64,000 nt of DNA from Actinomadura harenae (lineage in GTDB: Bacteria > Actinomycetota > Actinomycetes > Streptosporangiales > Streptosporangiaceae). The stretch spans positions 29,895 to 93,894 of the forward strand of contig NZ_RFFG01000030.1 of assembly GCF_003696215.1 (NCBI RefSeq), in the 5' to 3' direction. The notes under the pieces are model-generated. The model was given only the letters and a program-made list of their open reading frames with translations. It ran no database searches and was not told where the DNA came from. Numbering within the stretch: the first letter of the stretch is position 1; each line of letters opens with the position of its first letter. Made by a program: the position numbers and the translations under genes. Positions 24,661 to 35,693 of this stretch are shown in pieces.

Positions 24661-27600
24661 CGGTCTCGCAGGCCCGCCGGAAGATCCCGGCGAGGGTGTC
24701 GGACGCGTCCGGGGCGTTCGCGGCCGGGGTCGTCCCGCCGGCCGGGGCGGGTGCGTCCGTGAGGGCGGCCAGGTGCCGGGCGAGGGCGAGCGCGGTCGGG
24801 TGGTCGAAGACGAGGGTGGCGGGCAGCCGGACGCCGAGGTCCTCGCCGAGCGCGTTGCGCAGTTCGACGGCGGTGAGCGAGTCGAAGCCCATCTCGGGGA
24901 ACTCCCGCTCGTCCTCGACCCGGTCGGGCGCGGCGTGCCCGAGGACGGCGGCGACGCGCGTGCGCACGAGGTCGAGCAGCAGGCGTTCGCGTTCCTCGGC
25001 CGGAGCGTCCGCGAGTTTGGCCCTGAACCCGGCCGAGGGGTCCGCCGGGGCGTCGCCGGTGGCGGCGCGGCGCCGGGGCGGTGTCCGGACGAGGCTGCGC
25101 AGCGCCGCCGGGACCGTCCCGTCCGAGGCCCGCATCGCGGACGGCACGAGCCGGGCGGGGACCAGCACGGGTTCGCCGGACGCGAGCGCGGTGTCGAGCA
25201 GGCCGAGGCCCTGTTCGGCGGACAGCGGCTCGACGCCGTTCCGGGCCATGCGGTCCAGGTCGGCGCCGTCGAGCCCGGCGGTGAGCCCGCCCGGTTCGGC
25301 CCACAGGCCCCAGGCGAGGGAGGCGGCGGGCAGCGACCGCGCGGCGCGGTGCCGGGCGAGCGCGTCGAGGGCGGCGTTGGCGGCCGCGTAGTTCGCCTGT
25401 CCGGGCGCGCCGAGCGTCCCGGCGAGCGAGGAGTAGAGGACGAAGGCGGTCAGGTCGGCGTCCTGGGTCTGGTCGTGGAGGTTGAGCGCGCCGACGAGCT
25501 TGGGCCGCAGCACCCGGTCGAGCCGTTCGGGGGTGAGCGAGCCGAGGACGCCGTCGTCGAGCGCCGCCGCCGCGTGGACGACGCCGGTGAGCGGCCGGTC
25601 GGCCGGGACGGCGGCGAGGACCTCGGCCAGGGCGTCGGGGTCGGCGACGTCGCAGGCCACGACGGTCGCCTTCGCGCCGAGCCCGGCCAGCTCCGCGACC
25701 AGTTCGCGCATGCCGTCCGCGGCCGGGCCGCGACGGCTCACGAGGAGCAGGTCGCGCACGCCGTGCGCGGTGACCAGGTGGCGCGCGGTCAGCGCGCCGA
25801 GCGCGCCGGTGGCTCCGGAGATCAGGACCGTCCCGTCGCCGAACGCGCGCTCGGGACGGTCGGCGGGCGAGGACGAGGGCGCGGCGCGGCGGAGCCGGAA
25901 CGCGTGGGCGACGCCTTCGCGCACGGCGAGCTGCGGCTCGTCCAGATCCAGGGCCGCCACCAGCGTCCGGTACGACGCGTCCGCCGTGTCGATGTCGGCC
26001 AGGGCGAAGCGGCCTGGGTTCTCGGACTGGGCGGAGCGGATGAGGCCCCAGACCGCCGCCTGCGCCACGTCGGGCGCGTCGGTGGGGTGGACGGCCGTCG
26101 CGCCGTGGGTCAGGAAGAGCAGGCGGGAGGACGCGAGGCGGTCGTCGGCCAGCCATTCCCGCGCGCTCAGCAGGGCCCGGCGGGCCGCCGCGCAGGCGCG
26201 TTCGGCGTCCGCCTCGTCCTGATCGAAGACGACGCACACGATGTCGGGCGCGGCGGTGCCGGATGCGACGGCCGCGCGGAGGGCGGGGAGGTCCACGTAG
26301 TTCTCGAGGTGGATCCCGGCGGCGTCGAGCGCGGTGGTGACGGCGCGGGGCGCGGCGTCGACGACGGCCCAGCGCCGGGGAGCGGGGCGGGCCGCGTCGA
26401 CGGTCAGCGGTGTCCATTCCGGGCGGTACAGGGCGTCGTGCCGGGCGGGCCCGGCCGTCGCCGCGTCCGCCGGGCGCAGGACGAGCGCGTCGATCTCGGC
26501 GACCGGACGCCCGGACGGGTCGGCCAGCGTGATGGCCACGGTGTCGTCCCCCGCCGGTCGGAGCCGGGCCCGCACGGCGGACGCGCCGCCCGCGCGGAGC
26601 CGGACGCCGGACCAGGAGAACGGCAGGACCCGTCCGCCGGGGCCGCCCTCGCCCAGCCCGGCGGCGTGCAGGACGGCGTCGAGGAGCGCGGGGTGCAGCC
26701 CGAACCGTCCGGCCTCGGTGTCGTGTCCCTCGGGCAGCCGCGCCTCGGCGAACACCTCGGCGCCGTTGCGCCACGCGGCGTGCAGTCCCTGGAACGCCTC
26801 GCCGTAGCCGAACCCGTGGTCGGCGAGGCGCTCGTAGAAGCCGTCGAGGTCGACCGGCTCGGCGTCGGCGGGCGGCCACGCGGCCGGGACGGCGGCCGCC
26901 GGGTCCGCCTCGGGGAGGTCGTCGCCGGGGAGCAGGGAGCCGGTGGCGTGGCGGGTCCAGGGGACGTCGTCCGGGGCGTCCTCGTCGTGGGAGTGGATCG
27001 TGAGGGCGCGGCGTCCGGATGCGTCGGGGGCGGCCAGCGCGACCTGGATCCGGACCGCGCCGCGCGCGGGCAGGACGAGCGGCGACTCGACGGTCAGTTC
27101 TTCGATCTCGCCGCCGCCCACGCGGTCCCCGGCGTGGACGGCCAGTTCCACGAACGCGGTCCCGGGCAGCAGCACCGCGTCGCCGACGGCGTGCCCGGCC
27201 AGCCAGGGGTGGGTCGCCGTGGACATCCGGCCCGTCAGGAGCAGGCCGTCGTCCTCGGCGGTCGCGAGTTCGGCGCCGAGCAGCGGATGGTCGAGCGGGC
27301 GCACGCCGGCCCGCTCGACGGCGCGGGTGTCCGTTCCGGCGTCCAGCCAGTAGCGGCGGCGCTGGAAGGCGTAGGTCGGGAGCGGCACCCGCCGCGCGGG
27401 CCGGCCCGCGAACGGCGCGTCCCAGTCGACGTCCGCGCCGGTCACGTGCAGGGTCGCCAGGGCGGTGAGGAGGGAGCGGACCTCGGGGCGGTCGCGGCGG
27501 AGCGCGGGCACGGCCACGACACCGCCCGGACGGTCCGGCACGCAGCCCTCGACCAGGGGCGACAGCGCGGCGGACGGGCCGATCTCCAGGTAGCGGGTCA

Positions 27601-30103
27601 CGCCGTCGCGGGCCAGGTTGGCGATGCCGTCGCCGAACCGCACGGCGGCGCGGACGTGCCGGACCCAGTAGTCCGGGGTGCGCAGGTCGTCGCCGGTCGC
27701 GGGCGCACCGGTCACGTTGGAGATCACCGGCAGGTCGGGGGCGCTGTAGGAGACGGTCTCGGCGGCGCGCCGGAACGCGTCCAGCATCGGGTCCATGCGC
27801 GGCGAGTGGAAGGCGTGGCTGACCCGCAGCCGCCGGACGCGCCGACCCGTCGCCTCAAGCCGTTCGGCGATGGCGGTGACGGCGTCCTCGTCGCCGGACA
27901 GCACCGTCGCGGCGGGCCCGTTCACGGCGGCGATGCCGACGCCGTCGGTGAGCAGCGCCGCGACCTCGTCCTCGGACGCCTCGACCGCGACCATCGCGCC
28001 GCCCGGGGGCAGCGCCTGCATGAGCGCCGCGCGCGCCGCGACGAGGCGGCACGCGTCCGGAAGCGTCAGGACGCCGGAGACGTGCGCGGCGGTGAGTTCG
28101 CCGACCGAGTGGCCGACGAGGTGATCCGGCCGGAGCCCCCAGGACTCGACGAGCCGGTACAGCGCGACCTCGAAGGCGAACAGCGCGGGCTGCGTGTACG
28201 CGGTCTGGTCGAGCGGGCCGGAGGGGTCGTCGACGGCGTCCCGGAGGGGCCGGTCGAGCAGCGGGTCCAGGTGGGCGGCGGCCTCGTCCCAGGCGGCCGC
28301 GAAGGCGGGGAAGGCGACGGCGAGCTCGCGGCCCATCCGCGCGCGCTGCGCGCCCTGGCCGCTGAACAGGAACGCGGTCTCCCCTGGACGGACCGTGCCC
28401 TGGACGAGCCCCTCGGTGCTCTCCCCCACGGCGAGGGCCTTGAGCTGCTCGGCGTGGCCGGGGCCGAGGACGACGGCGCGGTGGCCGAGCGCCGACCGCG
28501 TGGTCGCCAGGGAGTGGGCCACGTCGTCCGGGTCGAGGCCGGGGTCGCCGGTGACGTGGTCGAGGAGCCGGAGCGCTTGGCCCCGGAGCGCGTCCTCGCC
28601 GCGCGCCGACAGCGTCCACGGCCGTGGCGCCGGGGCCGGCAGGTCGGTCTCCGGTGTCCTCGGGGAGGGGTCCGTCTCGGTTTCCGCGGGTTCCGGTGCC
28701 TGTTCGAGGATGACGTGCGCGTTGGTGCCGCTCACGCCGAACGCCGAGACGCCCGCGCGGCGCGGACGGCCCGTGCCCGACTCGGGGTCGGGGTCGGGCT
28801 CCGGTTCGGGCCAGGCGACCGGCTCGGTGAGCAGCCGCACCGCACCGGCCGTCCAGTCGACGTGCGTCGATGGGGCGGAGACGTGCAGGGTGCGGGGAAG
28901 CGTGCCGTTCCGCATGGCCAGGACCATCTTGATGACGCCGCCGACGCCCGCCGCCGCCTGCGTGTGGGCGATGTTGGACTTCAGCGCCCCGAGCCAGAGC
29001 GGACGGTCTTCGGGGCGTCCCCTGCCGTAGGTGGCGAGGAGCGCCTGCGCCTCGATGGGGTCGCCCAGCGCGGTCCCGGTCCCGTGCGCCTCGACGGCGT
29101 CCACCTCGTCCGCGGCGAGGCTGGCCTCTGCCAGGGCCTGCCGGATGACGCGCTGCTGGGACGGCCCGTTCGGCGCGGTCAGGCCGCTGCTCGCGCCGTC
29201 CTGGTTGACCGCCGATCCGCGCACCAGCGCCAGGACGGGGTGGCCGTTCCGGCGCGCGTCCGAGAGGCGTTCCAGGAGGAGGAGCCCGGCGCCCTCGCCC
29301 CATCCCGTCCCGTCGGCGCCGGCGGAGAACGGCTTGCAGCGGCCGTCCGGGGCCAGGCCGCCCTGGCGGCTGAACCCGATGAACGTCACGGGCGTCGACA
29401 TGACGGTGACGCCCCCGGCCAGCGCGAGCGTGCACTCCCCCGCGCGCAGCGCCCGGCAGGCCCAGTGCAGCGCGACCAGCGACGACGAGCACGCGGTGTC
29501 CAGCGTGACCGCGGGCCCTTCGAGGCCGAAGGTGTAGGCGACGCGTCCGGACGCGATGCTCGGGGCGCTGCCGTTGCCGACGTACCCTTCGAGCTCCGGC
29601 GGGGCCTGCCGGACGCGGGACCCGTAGTCGTTGTACATGATCCCGGTGAAGACGCCCGTGCGGCTGCCGCGCAGCGAGACGGGCGGGATCCCGGCGCGTT
29701 CGAACGCCTCCCAGGCCAGTTCCAGCAGGAGCCGCTGCTGGGGGTCGACCGCGAGGGCCTCGCGCGGGGACATCCCGAACAGCTCGGCGTCGAAGCGGCC
29801 CGCGTCGTAGAGGAAGCCGCCCTCCCGCGCGTAGGACGTCCCCGGCTTTCCGGGGTCCGGGTCGTACAGCTCGTCGACGTTCCAGCCCCGGTCGTCCGGG
29901 AAGGGGCCGACGGCGTCGACGCCGTCGGCGACCAGGTCCCAGAGGTCCTCGGGGGTCCGGACGCCGCCGGGGTAGCGGCAGCTCATCGCGACGACGGCGA
30001 TGGGCTCGCGGTCCCGTTCCTCCAGCTCGCGCACCCGCAGGCGGCTGCGGTGCAGGTCGGTGGTGACGCGCTTCAGGTACTCGCGCAGCTTCGCCTCGTT
30101 CAC
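23861..30103 (-). CDS. Type I polyketide synthase, module 6 plus thioesterase
   Basis: The 2080-residue protein starts at GTG 30103. The N-terminal coiled-coil docking segment is NEAKLREYLKRVTTD. KS has Cys205 in DTACSSS. AT has Ser666 in GHSVGE and an HAFHSP motif, which indicates malonyl-CoA. DH starts with His971 in HAVGDAVLLPG, where the usual fifth-position Gly is Asp, and has a second catalytic Asp in LHPALLDAVLH. KR has GATGALG, an LDD motif (B type) and Tyr1572. ACP Ser1742 is in GFDSL. The TE (from about residue 1815) has nucleophile Ser1933 in GSSAGG, Asp in LLDTYLP and His2057 in GNHF. It adds the last C2 unit, forms the 2,3-double bond and releases the chain. Confidence 0.95.
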   Translation of the reverse strand: MNEAKLREYLKRVTTDLHRSRLRVRELEERDREPIAVVAMSCRYPGGVRTPEDLWDLVADGVDAVGPFPDDRGWNVDELYDPDPGKPGTSYAREGGFLYDAGRFDAELFGMSPREALAVDPQQRLLLELAWEAFERAGIPPVSLRGSRTGVFTGIMYNDYGSRVRQAPPELEGYVGNGSAPSIASGRVAYTFGLEGPAVTLDTACSSSLVALHWACRALRAGECTLALAGGVTVMSTPVTFIGFSRQGGLAPDGRCKPFSAGADGTGWGEGAGLLLLERLSDARRNGHPVLALVRGSAVNQDGASSGLTAPNGPSQQRVIRQALAEASLAADEVDAVEAHGTGTALGDPIEAQALLATYGRGRPEDRPLWLGALKSNIAHTQAAAGVGGVIKMVLAMRNGTLPRTLHVSAPSTHVDWTAGAVRLLTEPVAWPEPEPDPDPESGTGRPRRAGVSAFGVSGTNAHVILEQAPEPAETETDPSPRTPETDLPAPAPRPWTLSARGEDALRGQALRLLDHVTGDPGLDPDDVAHSLATTRSALGHRAVVLGPGHAEQLKALAVGESTEGLVQGTVRPGETAFLFSGQGAQRARMGRELAVAFPAFAAAWDEAAAHLDPLLDRPLRDAVDDPSGPLDQTAYTQPALFAFEVALYRLVESWGLRPDHLVGHSVGELTAAHVSGVLTLPDACRLVAARAALMQALPPGGAMVAVEASEDEVAALLTDGVGIAAVNGPAATVLSGDEDAVTAIAERLEATGRRVRRLRVSHAFHSPRMDPMLDAFRRAAETVSYSAPDLPVISNVTGAPATGDDLRTPDYWVRHVRAAVRFGDGIANLARDGVTRYLEIGPSAALSPLVEGCVPDRPGGVVAVPALRRDRPEVRSLLTALATLHVTGADVDWDAPFAGRPARRVPLPTYAFQRRRYWLDAGTDTRAVERAGVRPLDHPLLGAELATAEDDGLLLTGRMSTATHPWLAGHAVGDAVLLPGTAFVELAVHAGDRVGGGEIEELTVESPLVLPARGAVRIQVALAAPDASGRRALTIHSHDEDAPDDVPWTRHATGSLLPGDDLPEADPAAAVPAAWPPADAEPVDLDGFYERLADHGFGYGEAFQGLHAAWRNGAEVFAEARLPEGHDTEAGRFGLHPALLDAVLHAAGLGEGGPGGRVLPFSWSGVRLRAGGASAVRARLRPAGDDTVAITLADPSGRPVAEIDALVLRPADAATAGPARHDALYRPEWTPLTVDAARPAPRRWAVVDAAPRAVTTALDAAGIHLENYVDLPALRAAVASGTAAPDIVCVVFDQDEADAERACAAARRALLSAREWLADDRLASSRLLFLTHGATAVHPTDAPDVAQAAVWGLIRSAQSENPGRFALADIDTADASYRTLVAALDLDEPQLAVREGVAHAFRLRRAAPSSSPADRPERAFGDGTVLISGATGALGALTARHLVTAHGVRDLLLVSRRGPAADGMRELVAELAGLGAKATVVACDVADPDALAEVLAAVPADRPLTGVVHAAAALDDGVLGSLTPERLDRVLRPKLVGALNLHDQTQDADLTAFVLYSSLAGTLGAPGQANYAAANAALDALARHRAARSLPAASLAWGLWAEPGGLTAGLDGADLDRMARNGVEPLSAEQGLGLLDTALASGEPVLVPARLVPSAMRASDGTVPAALRSLVRTPPRRRAATGDAPADPSAGFRAKLADAPAEERERLLLDLVRTRVAAVLGHAAPDRVEDEREFPEMGFDSLTAVELRNALGEDLGVRLPATLVFDHPTALALARHLAALTDAPAPAGGTTPAANAPDASDTLAGIFRRACETGRPQEGFELLIAAARVRPMFDDPDAADRPAALVRLSNAPDGGGGARLYCFASCMALAGVHQYARFAAGFRDARAVSALAVPGFAAGESLAGTVDALVDAQVRQVLDDADGAPFAVLGSSAGGWLAHAAAQHLEAAGRPAAAVVLLDTYLPGSGFVANFGFSLIHGMLERDGMFVDMNSDRMSAMGWYLGLFGEWRPERVAAPTLLVQASEALSSTASGTAGKPDDWAATWEFEHSAVRVPGNHFSMMEDHAATTAAAVQEWLQEQI

Positions 30104-30137
30104 CGGCGCTCTCCGTTCGTGTCGTCGATCGCGGGGT

Positions 30138-33100
30138 TCACGACAGCCCGAGGTCGCGGTCGATGAAGTCGAAGACCTCGTCGTCGGTGGCCGAGTCGAG
30201 ACGGGATCCGATGTCGGGGTCCGCCTCGTCGGCGGACGCGGCGGACGCGGCGGACGCGGGCGGCGCGGGGGGCTCGCCGAGGCGGGCGAGCAGGCGGCGG
30301 AGGCGGGCGGTCAGCGTGTCCCGCAGGCCGTCGAGCGCGTCCGGGTCCAGCGGGTCGGCGTCGTCCAGCAGGGGTTCGAGGGCGTCGAGCCCGGCGAGGA
30401 GCGCGGGGACCGCGGTGCGCTCGGGGCGCAGCAGCCCGTCGAGGAACACGGCGAGCGCGGCCGGGCTCGGATGGTCGAACACGAGCGTCGCGGGCAGCGG
30501 GACGCCGGCCGCCCGGCCCAGGCGGTTGCGCAGCTCGACCGCGGTCAGCGAGTCGAAGCCGAGCTCCAGGAAGCCCCGCTCCGCGTCGACGGTCTCCTCG
30601 CCCGCGTACCCGAGTACCGTCGCGGTCTCGTCCCTGACCAGGTCGAACACGGCCCGGCGGCGCTCCTGCGGGGTCATCGCGGCGGCCCGTTCGAGCAGCG
30701 GACCCGCCTCGGCGGAGGACGGTGACGCGGCGGCGCGGCGGGCGGGGGCCCGGATGAGCCCGCGCATGATCGCCGGGACGGCGTCGTCGCCGACCCGCGC
30801 CCGGATCGCCTCGGTGACCAGCCGCGCGGGGACGAGCACCGGCTCGTCCAGGGCGCGGCAGGCGTCCAGCAGCGCCAGGCCCTCCTCGGAGGACAGCGGT
30901 GTGACGCCGCCCCGTTCCAGCCGCCGTAGGTCGGCGTCGTCCAGCTTCCCGGTCATCCCGCTGCGTTCGGCCCACAGGCCCCACGCCAGGGAGCGCGCGG
31001 GCAGGCCGCGGGCCCGGCGGCGGTAGGCCAGCGCGTCGAGGAACGCGTTGGCCGCCGCGTAGTTGCCCTGCCCGGTGCCGCCGAACGTCCCGGCGAGGGA
31101 GGAGAACATCACGAACGCCGACAGGTCCAGGTGCCGGGTGAGCTCGTCCAGGTTCAGCGCGGCGTCCACCTTGGGCCGCAGGACGGTGTCGAGTTGCCCG
31201 GGGGTCAGCGCGGACACCACCGCGTCGTCCAGCACCCCGGCCGTGTGGACGACGGCCGTGAGCGGGCGCTCCGCCGGGATCGTGTCCAGGAGGCGGGCGA
31301 GGGCGTCCCGGTCGGCGGCGTCGCAGGACACCAGCCGGGCCCGCGCGCCGAGGCCGTCCAGCTCGGCGAGCAGCGCGTCCGCGCCCGCCGCGTCGCGTCC
31401 GCTCCGGCTGACCAGCAGCAGGTCGGTCACGCCGTGCGCGGACGCCAGGTGCCGGGCGACGAGCCCGCCGAGCGTCCCGGTCGCGCCGGTGATCAGGACG
31501 GTGCCGCCGGTGCCGCCGGTGCCGCCGGCCTCCCAGGGGTCGGCCTCGTCGGCGGGCGGGCTCACCCGCGCGAGCCTGGGGACGAGCACCGCGCCCGCGC
31601 GGATCGCCGCGTGCGGTTCGGCGGCGGTCAGCACGGCGGGCAGCGCCGCGTAGGAGACGTCGCGTCCGTCGAGGTCGATGAGGACGAACCGGTCGGGGTG
31701 CTCGGACTGCGCGGAGCGGACCAGGCCGGTGGCGGCGGCGCCCGCGGGGTCGCGCAGGTCCTCGCCGTCCCGGCACGCGACCGCGCCGCCGGTGACGACG
31801 ACCAGGCGGGACGCGGCGAACGCGTCCTCGTGCAGCCACTGCTGCGTCAGCCGCAGCATCCGGTGGACGGCCCGCCGCACCCCGGCGGCGGTTCCGTCCG
31901 GGTCGTCTTCGGCGCAGGTGACGACCACGACGTCCGGGACGGCCGTGCCGGCGGCGACGGCGTCGGCGAGGGCGGGCAGGTCCGGGTAGGACTCCACCGG
32001 GACGCCCGCGCGGCCGAGGGCCTTGGCGAGCGCGACGTCGGCGGTCCCGGCGACGGCCCAGCGCCCGGTCCCGCCGGTGGACGCCGCTTCCAGCGGCAGC
32101 CGCACCCAGTCCACCTTGAACAGCGACTCGTGGAACGCGGTCCGGGGCGCGCGGATCTGCTCGGGGGACACCGGCCGCAGGACGAGCGAGCCGACCGTCG
32201 CGACGGGCCGTCCCGCGTCGTCGGCGACCGCCAGCGCGACCGTGTCCGTGTCCGCGCCGTCCGGGGTGAGGCGGACGCGCAGCGAGGACGCGCCGGTGGC
32301 GTGCAGCGTCACGCCGTTCCAGTCGAAGGGCAGCAGGGCCCGGCCCCGGTCGGCGGCGGGGCCGAGGGCGACGGTGTGGAGGGCGGCGTCCAGCAGCGCG
32401 GGGTGCAGGCCGAACCCGGCGGCCTCGGCGCGGTGCTCCTCGGGCAGGGCGACCTCGGCGTACACCTCGTCGCCGAGCCGCCACGCGGCGCTCAGGCCCC
32501 GGAACATCGGGCCGTAGTCGAACCCGGCGGCGGCGAGACGCTCGTACAGGTCGCCGGTCGGGACGGGCTCGGCGCCCGGCGGCGGCCAGGTTCCGGGGAC
32601 GTCGTCCGGGGCGGGCGGTCCGGCGGGCAGGAGGGTGCCGCCCGCGTGCCGGGTCCAGGGCTCGTCGTCGGGGGCGTCCTCGTCCCGGGAGAACACGCCG
32701 ACCGGACGTGCGCCCCGGTCGTCCGGGGCGCCGACCACCACCTGGAGCCGTCGCGCGCCGTCGTCGGGGAGCGCGAGCGGGGCGCCGAGCGTCAGCTCCC
32801 CGACGTGGGCGCAGCCCACCGCGTCACCGGCGCGGACGGCCAGCTCGACGAGCGCCGTCCCGGGCAGCAGCGCGGTGCCCATGACCACGTGCTCGGCGAT
32901 CAGCGGGTGCGTGCGCGGGGACAGCCGGGCGGTGAACACCAGGCCGTCGGTGTCGGCCAGCGGGACCGCCGCGCCCAGCAGCGGATGATCGGGCGACCAC
33001 ACACCGGCCGCCGCCATGCTCACCGCCGTGTCCGCCGCTTCGGCGGGCGGCGCGTCCAGCCAGTAGCGCTGCCGCTGGAAGGCGTAGGTGGGCAGGTCCA

Positions 33101-35693
33101 CGCGCCGCGCGCCGGTGCCCGCGAACACCTCGTCCCAGTCCGGGGACGCGCCGTGGGCGTGCAGTCCGGCGAGCGCGGCCATGATCGCCTGTGTTTCCGG
33201 GCGGTCTCGGCGCAGGGCCGGGACGAGGACGGCGCGTTCGGCGGCGTCGCCGAGGCCGTCGCGGGCGAGCGCCGTCAGCGCGCCGTCCGGGCCGAGCTCC
33301 AGGAACCGGGTCACGCCGCGGTCGGCGAGGGTCCGCACGCCGTCGTGGAACCGGACGGCCCCGCGCACGTGCCGCACCCAGTAGTCCGGCGTGGCGATCT
33401 CCGCGCCGGGGACGGTGCGCCCGGTCAGGTCGGACACGATCTCGAGGTCGGGCTCGCGGTAGGACAGCGTCTCGGCGACCGCGCGGAAGCCGTCCAGCAT
33501 CGGGTCCATCAGCGGGGAGTGGAAGGCGTGGCTCACGCGGAGCCGCCGGGTCCGGCGGCCGAGTCCCGCGAAGTGCGCCGCGACGTCCAGGGCCGCCCGT
33601 TCCTCGCCCGCGACGACGACGGCCGCCGGGCCGTTGACGGCCGCGAGGTCCACCGCGCCGGTCAGCAGCGGGACGGCCTCGTCCTCGTCCGCCTGGATCG
33701 CGACCATCGCGCCGCCCGCCGGGAGCTCCTGCATCAGGCGTCCGCGCGCGGCGACGAGACGGCAGGCGTCCGCCAGCGGGAACACGCCCGCGACGTGCGC
33801 CGCCGCGAGCTCGCCGACCGAGTGGCCGAGCAGGACGTCCGGCTGGACCCCCCACGACCGGACGAGCCGGAACAGCGCCACTTCGAGCGCGAACAGCGCG
33901 GGCTGGGTGAAGGCCGTCCGGTCGAGGACGTCCGGGTCGCCGGACATCACCTCGCGCAGCGGACGGCCGAGCTCGGCGTCGAGGTGCCCGCACACCTCGT
34001 CGAAGGCGTCGGCGAAGACGGGGAACGCCTCGTACAGTTCGCGGCCCATCCCGGCGCGCTGCGAGCCCTGACCGGTGAACAGGAACGCCGTCGCGCCGTC
34101 CCCGGCCGGGGCCGCCGTGCCGCGCACGAGGTTCGCGGCGGACCGGCCCTCGGCGAGGGCGGCGAGGCCGGTCTCCAGCTCCGCGCGGTCCGCGCCGAGC
34201 ACGACGGCGCGTTCCTGGAAGCCGGCGCGGGTCACCGCGAGCGAGAGGCCCACGTCGGCGGCGTCCGGTTCCGGGGCCTCGGCGAGGCGGGCCCGCAGCC
34301 GGGCGGCCTGGGCGCGGAGGGCGGGCTCGGACCTGGCCGAGAGCGCCCAAGGGACGACGGGCAGCCGCCGGGGCTCCTCCGCGCCGGAGTCGTCCGGTGC
34401 GGGGGCGGGCGGTTCCTCCAGGATCAGGTGCACGTTCGTGCCGCTGACGCCGAACGAGGACACCCCGGCCCGCCGGGGCCGGTCGCCGCCGCGCCACTCC
34501 ACCGGCTCGTTCAGCAGCCGGACGCCGCCCGCCGACCAGTCGACGTGCGACGTCGGTTCTTCGGCGTGCAGCGTGCGCGGGAGGACGCCCTCGCGGAGCG
34601 CCATCACCATCTTGATCACACCGGCGACGCCGGACGCCGCCTGCGCGTGCCCGATGTTCGACTTCACCGACCCCAGCCACAGCGGACGGCCCGGATCGCG
34701 GTCGCGGCCGTAGGCGTCCAGCAGCGCCTCCGCCTCGATCGGGTCGCCGAGCCGGGTGCCCGTGCCGTGCGCCTCCACGGCGTCGACCTCGGCCGGGTCC
34801 AGTCCGGCGGCGTCGAGCGCGGCGCGGATCACCTTCCGCTGGGCCGGTCCGCTCGGCGCGGTCAGGCCGTTGCTCGCGCCGTCCTGGTTGACCGCGCCGC
34901 CCCGGAGGACGGCCAGCACGGGATGCCCGTGGGCGCGGGCGTCCGAGAGCCGCTCGACCAGGAGCATTCCCACGCCCTCGGCCCAGCCGGCGCCGTCGGC
35001 GTCCGCGGAGAACGCCTTGCACCGGCCGTCCGGGGCGAGCGCCCGCTGGCGGCTGAACTCGACGAACGTGTCGAGGGAGGACATCACGGTGACGCCGCCC
35101 GCCAGCGCGAGCGAGCACTCGCCCCGGCGCAGCGCCTGCCCGGCCATGTGCAGCGCCACCAGCGACGACGAGCACGCCGTGTCCACGGTGACGGCGGGCC
35201 CCTCCAGGCCGAGCGTGTAGGCGATCCGGCCGGACGCGACGCTCGCCGCGCTGCCCGTGGCCAGATGCCCCTCGAAGCCGTCCGGCGCCCGGTCGAACCG
35301 GGAGCCGTAGTCGTGGTAGTTCGAGCCGACGTAGACGCCGACCGGGGTCCCGCGCAGGACGGCCGGGTCGATCCCGGCGCGCTCGCACGCCTCCCACGAG
35401 GTCTCCAGGAGGAGCCGGTGCTGCGGGTCGATCGCCATCGCCTCACGCGGCGAGATCCCGAAGAAGCCCGGGTCGAAACGCGCCGCGTCGTGCAGGAAGC
35501 CGCCCTCGCGGGCGTAGAAGGCGCCGGGACGCTCCGGGTCCGGGTCGAACCGGCCCTCGACGTCCCAGCCGCGGTCGGCGGGGAACTCCGAGACGGCGTC
35601 CACGCCGTCCGCGACCAGCCGCCACAGGTCCTCCGGGGACGCCGCGCCGCCCGGGAACCGGCACGCCATGCCGACGATCGCGATCGGCTCGTC
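30138..35693 (-). other. PKS module 5: KS-AT(malonyl)-DH-KR-ACP
   Basis: KS Cys1692 is in DTACSSS. AT Ser2143 is in GHSVGE with HAFHSP, indicating malonyl-CoA. DH His2453 is in HVVMGTALLPG, a complete HxxxGxxxxP motif, with Asp in LHPALLDAALH. KR has GATGTLG, an LDD motif and Tyr3063. ACP Ser3233 follows. It forms the 4,5-double bond of the final chain. Confidence 0.9.
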
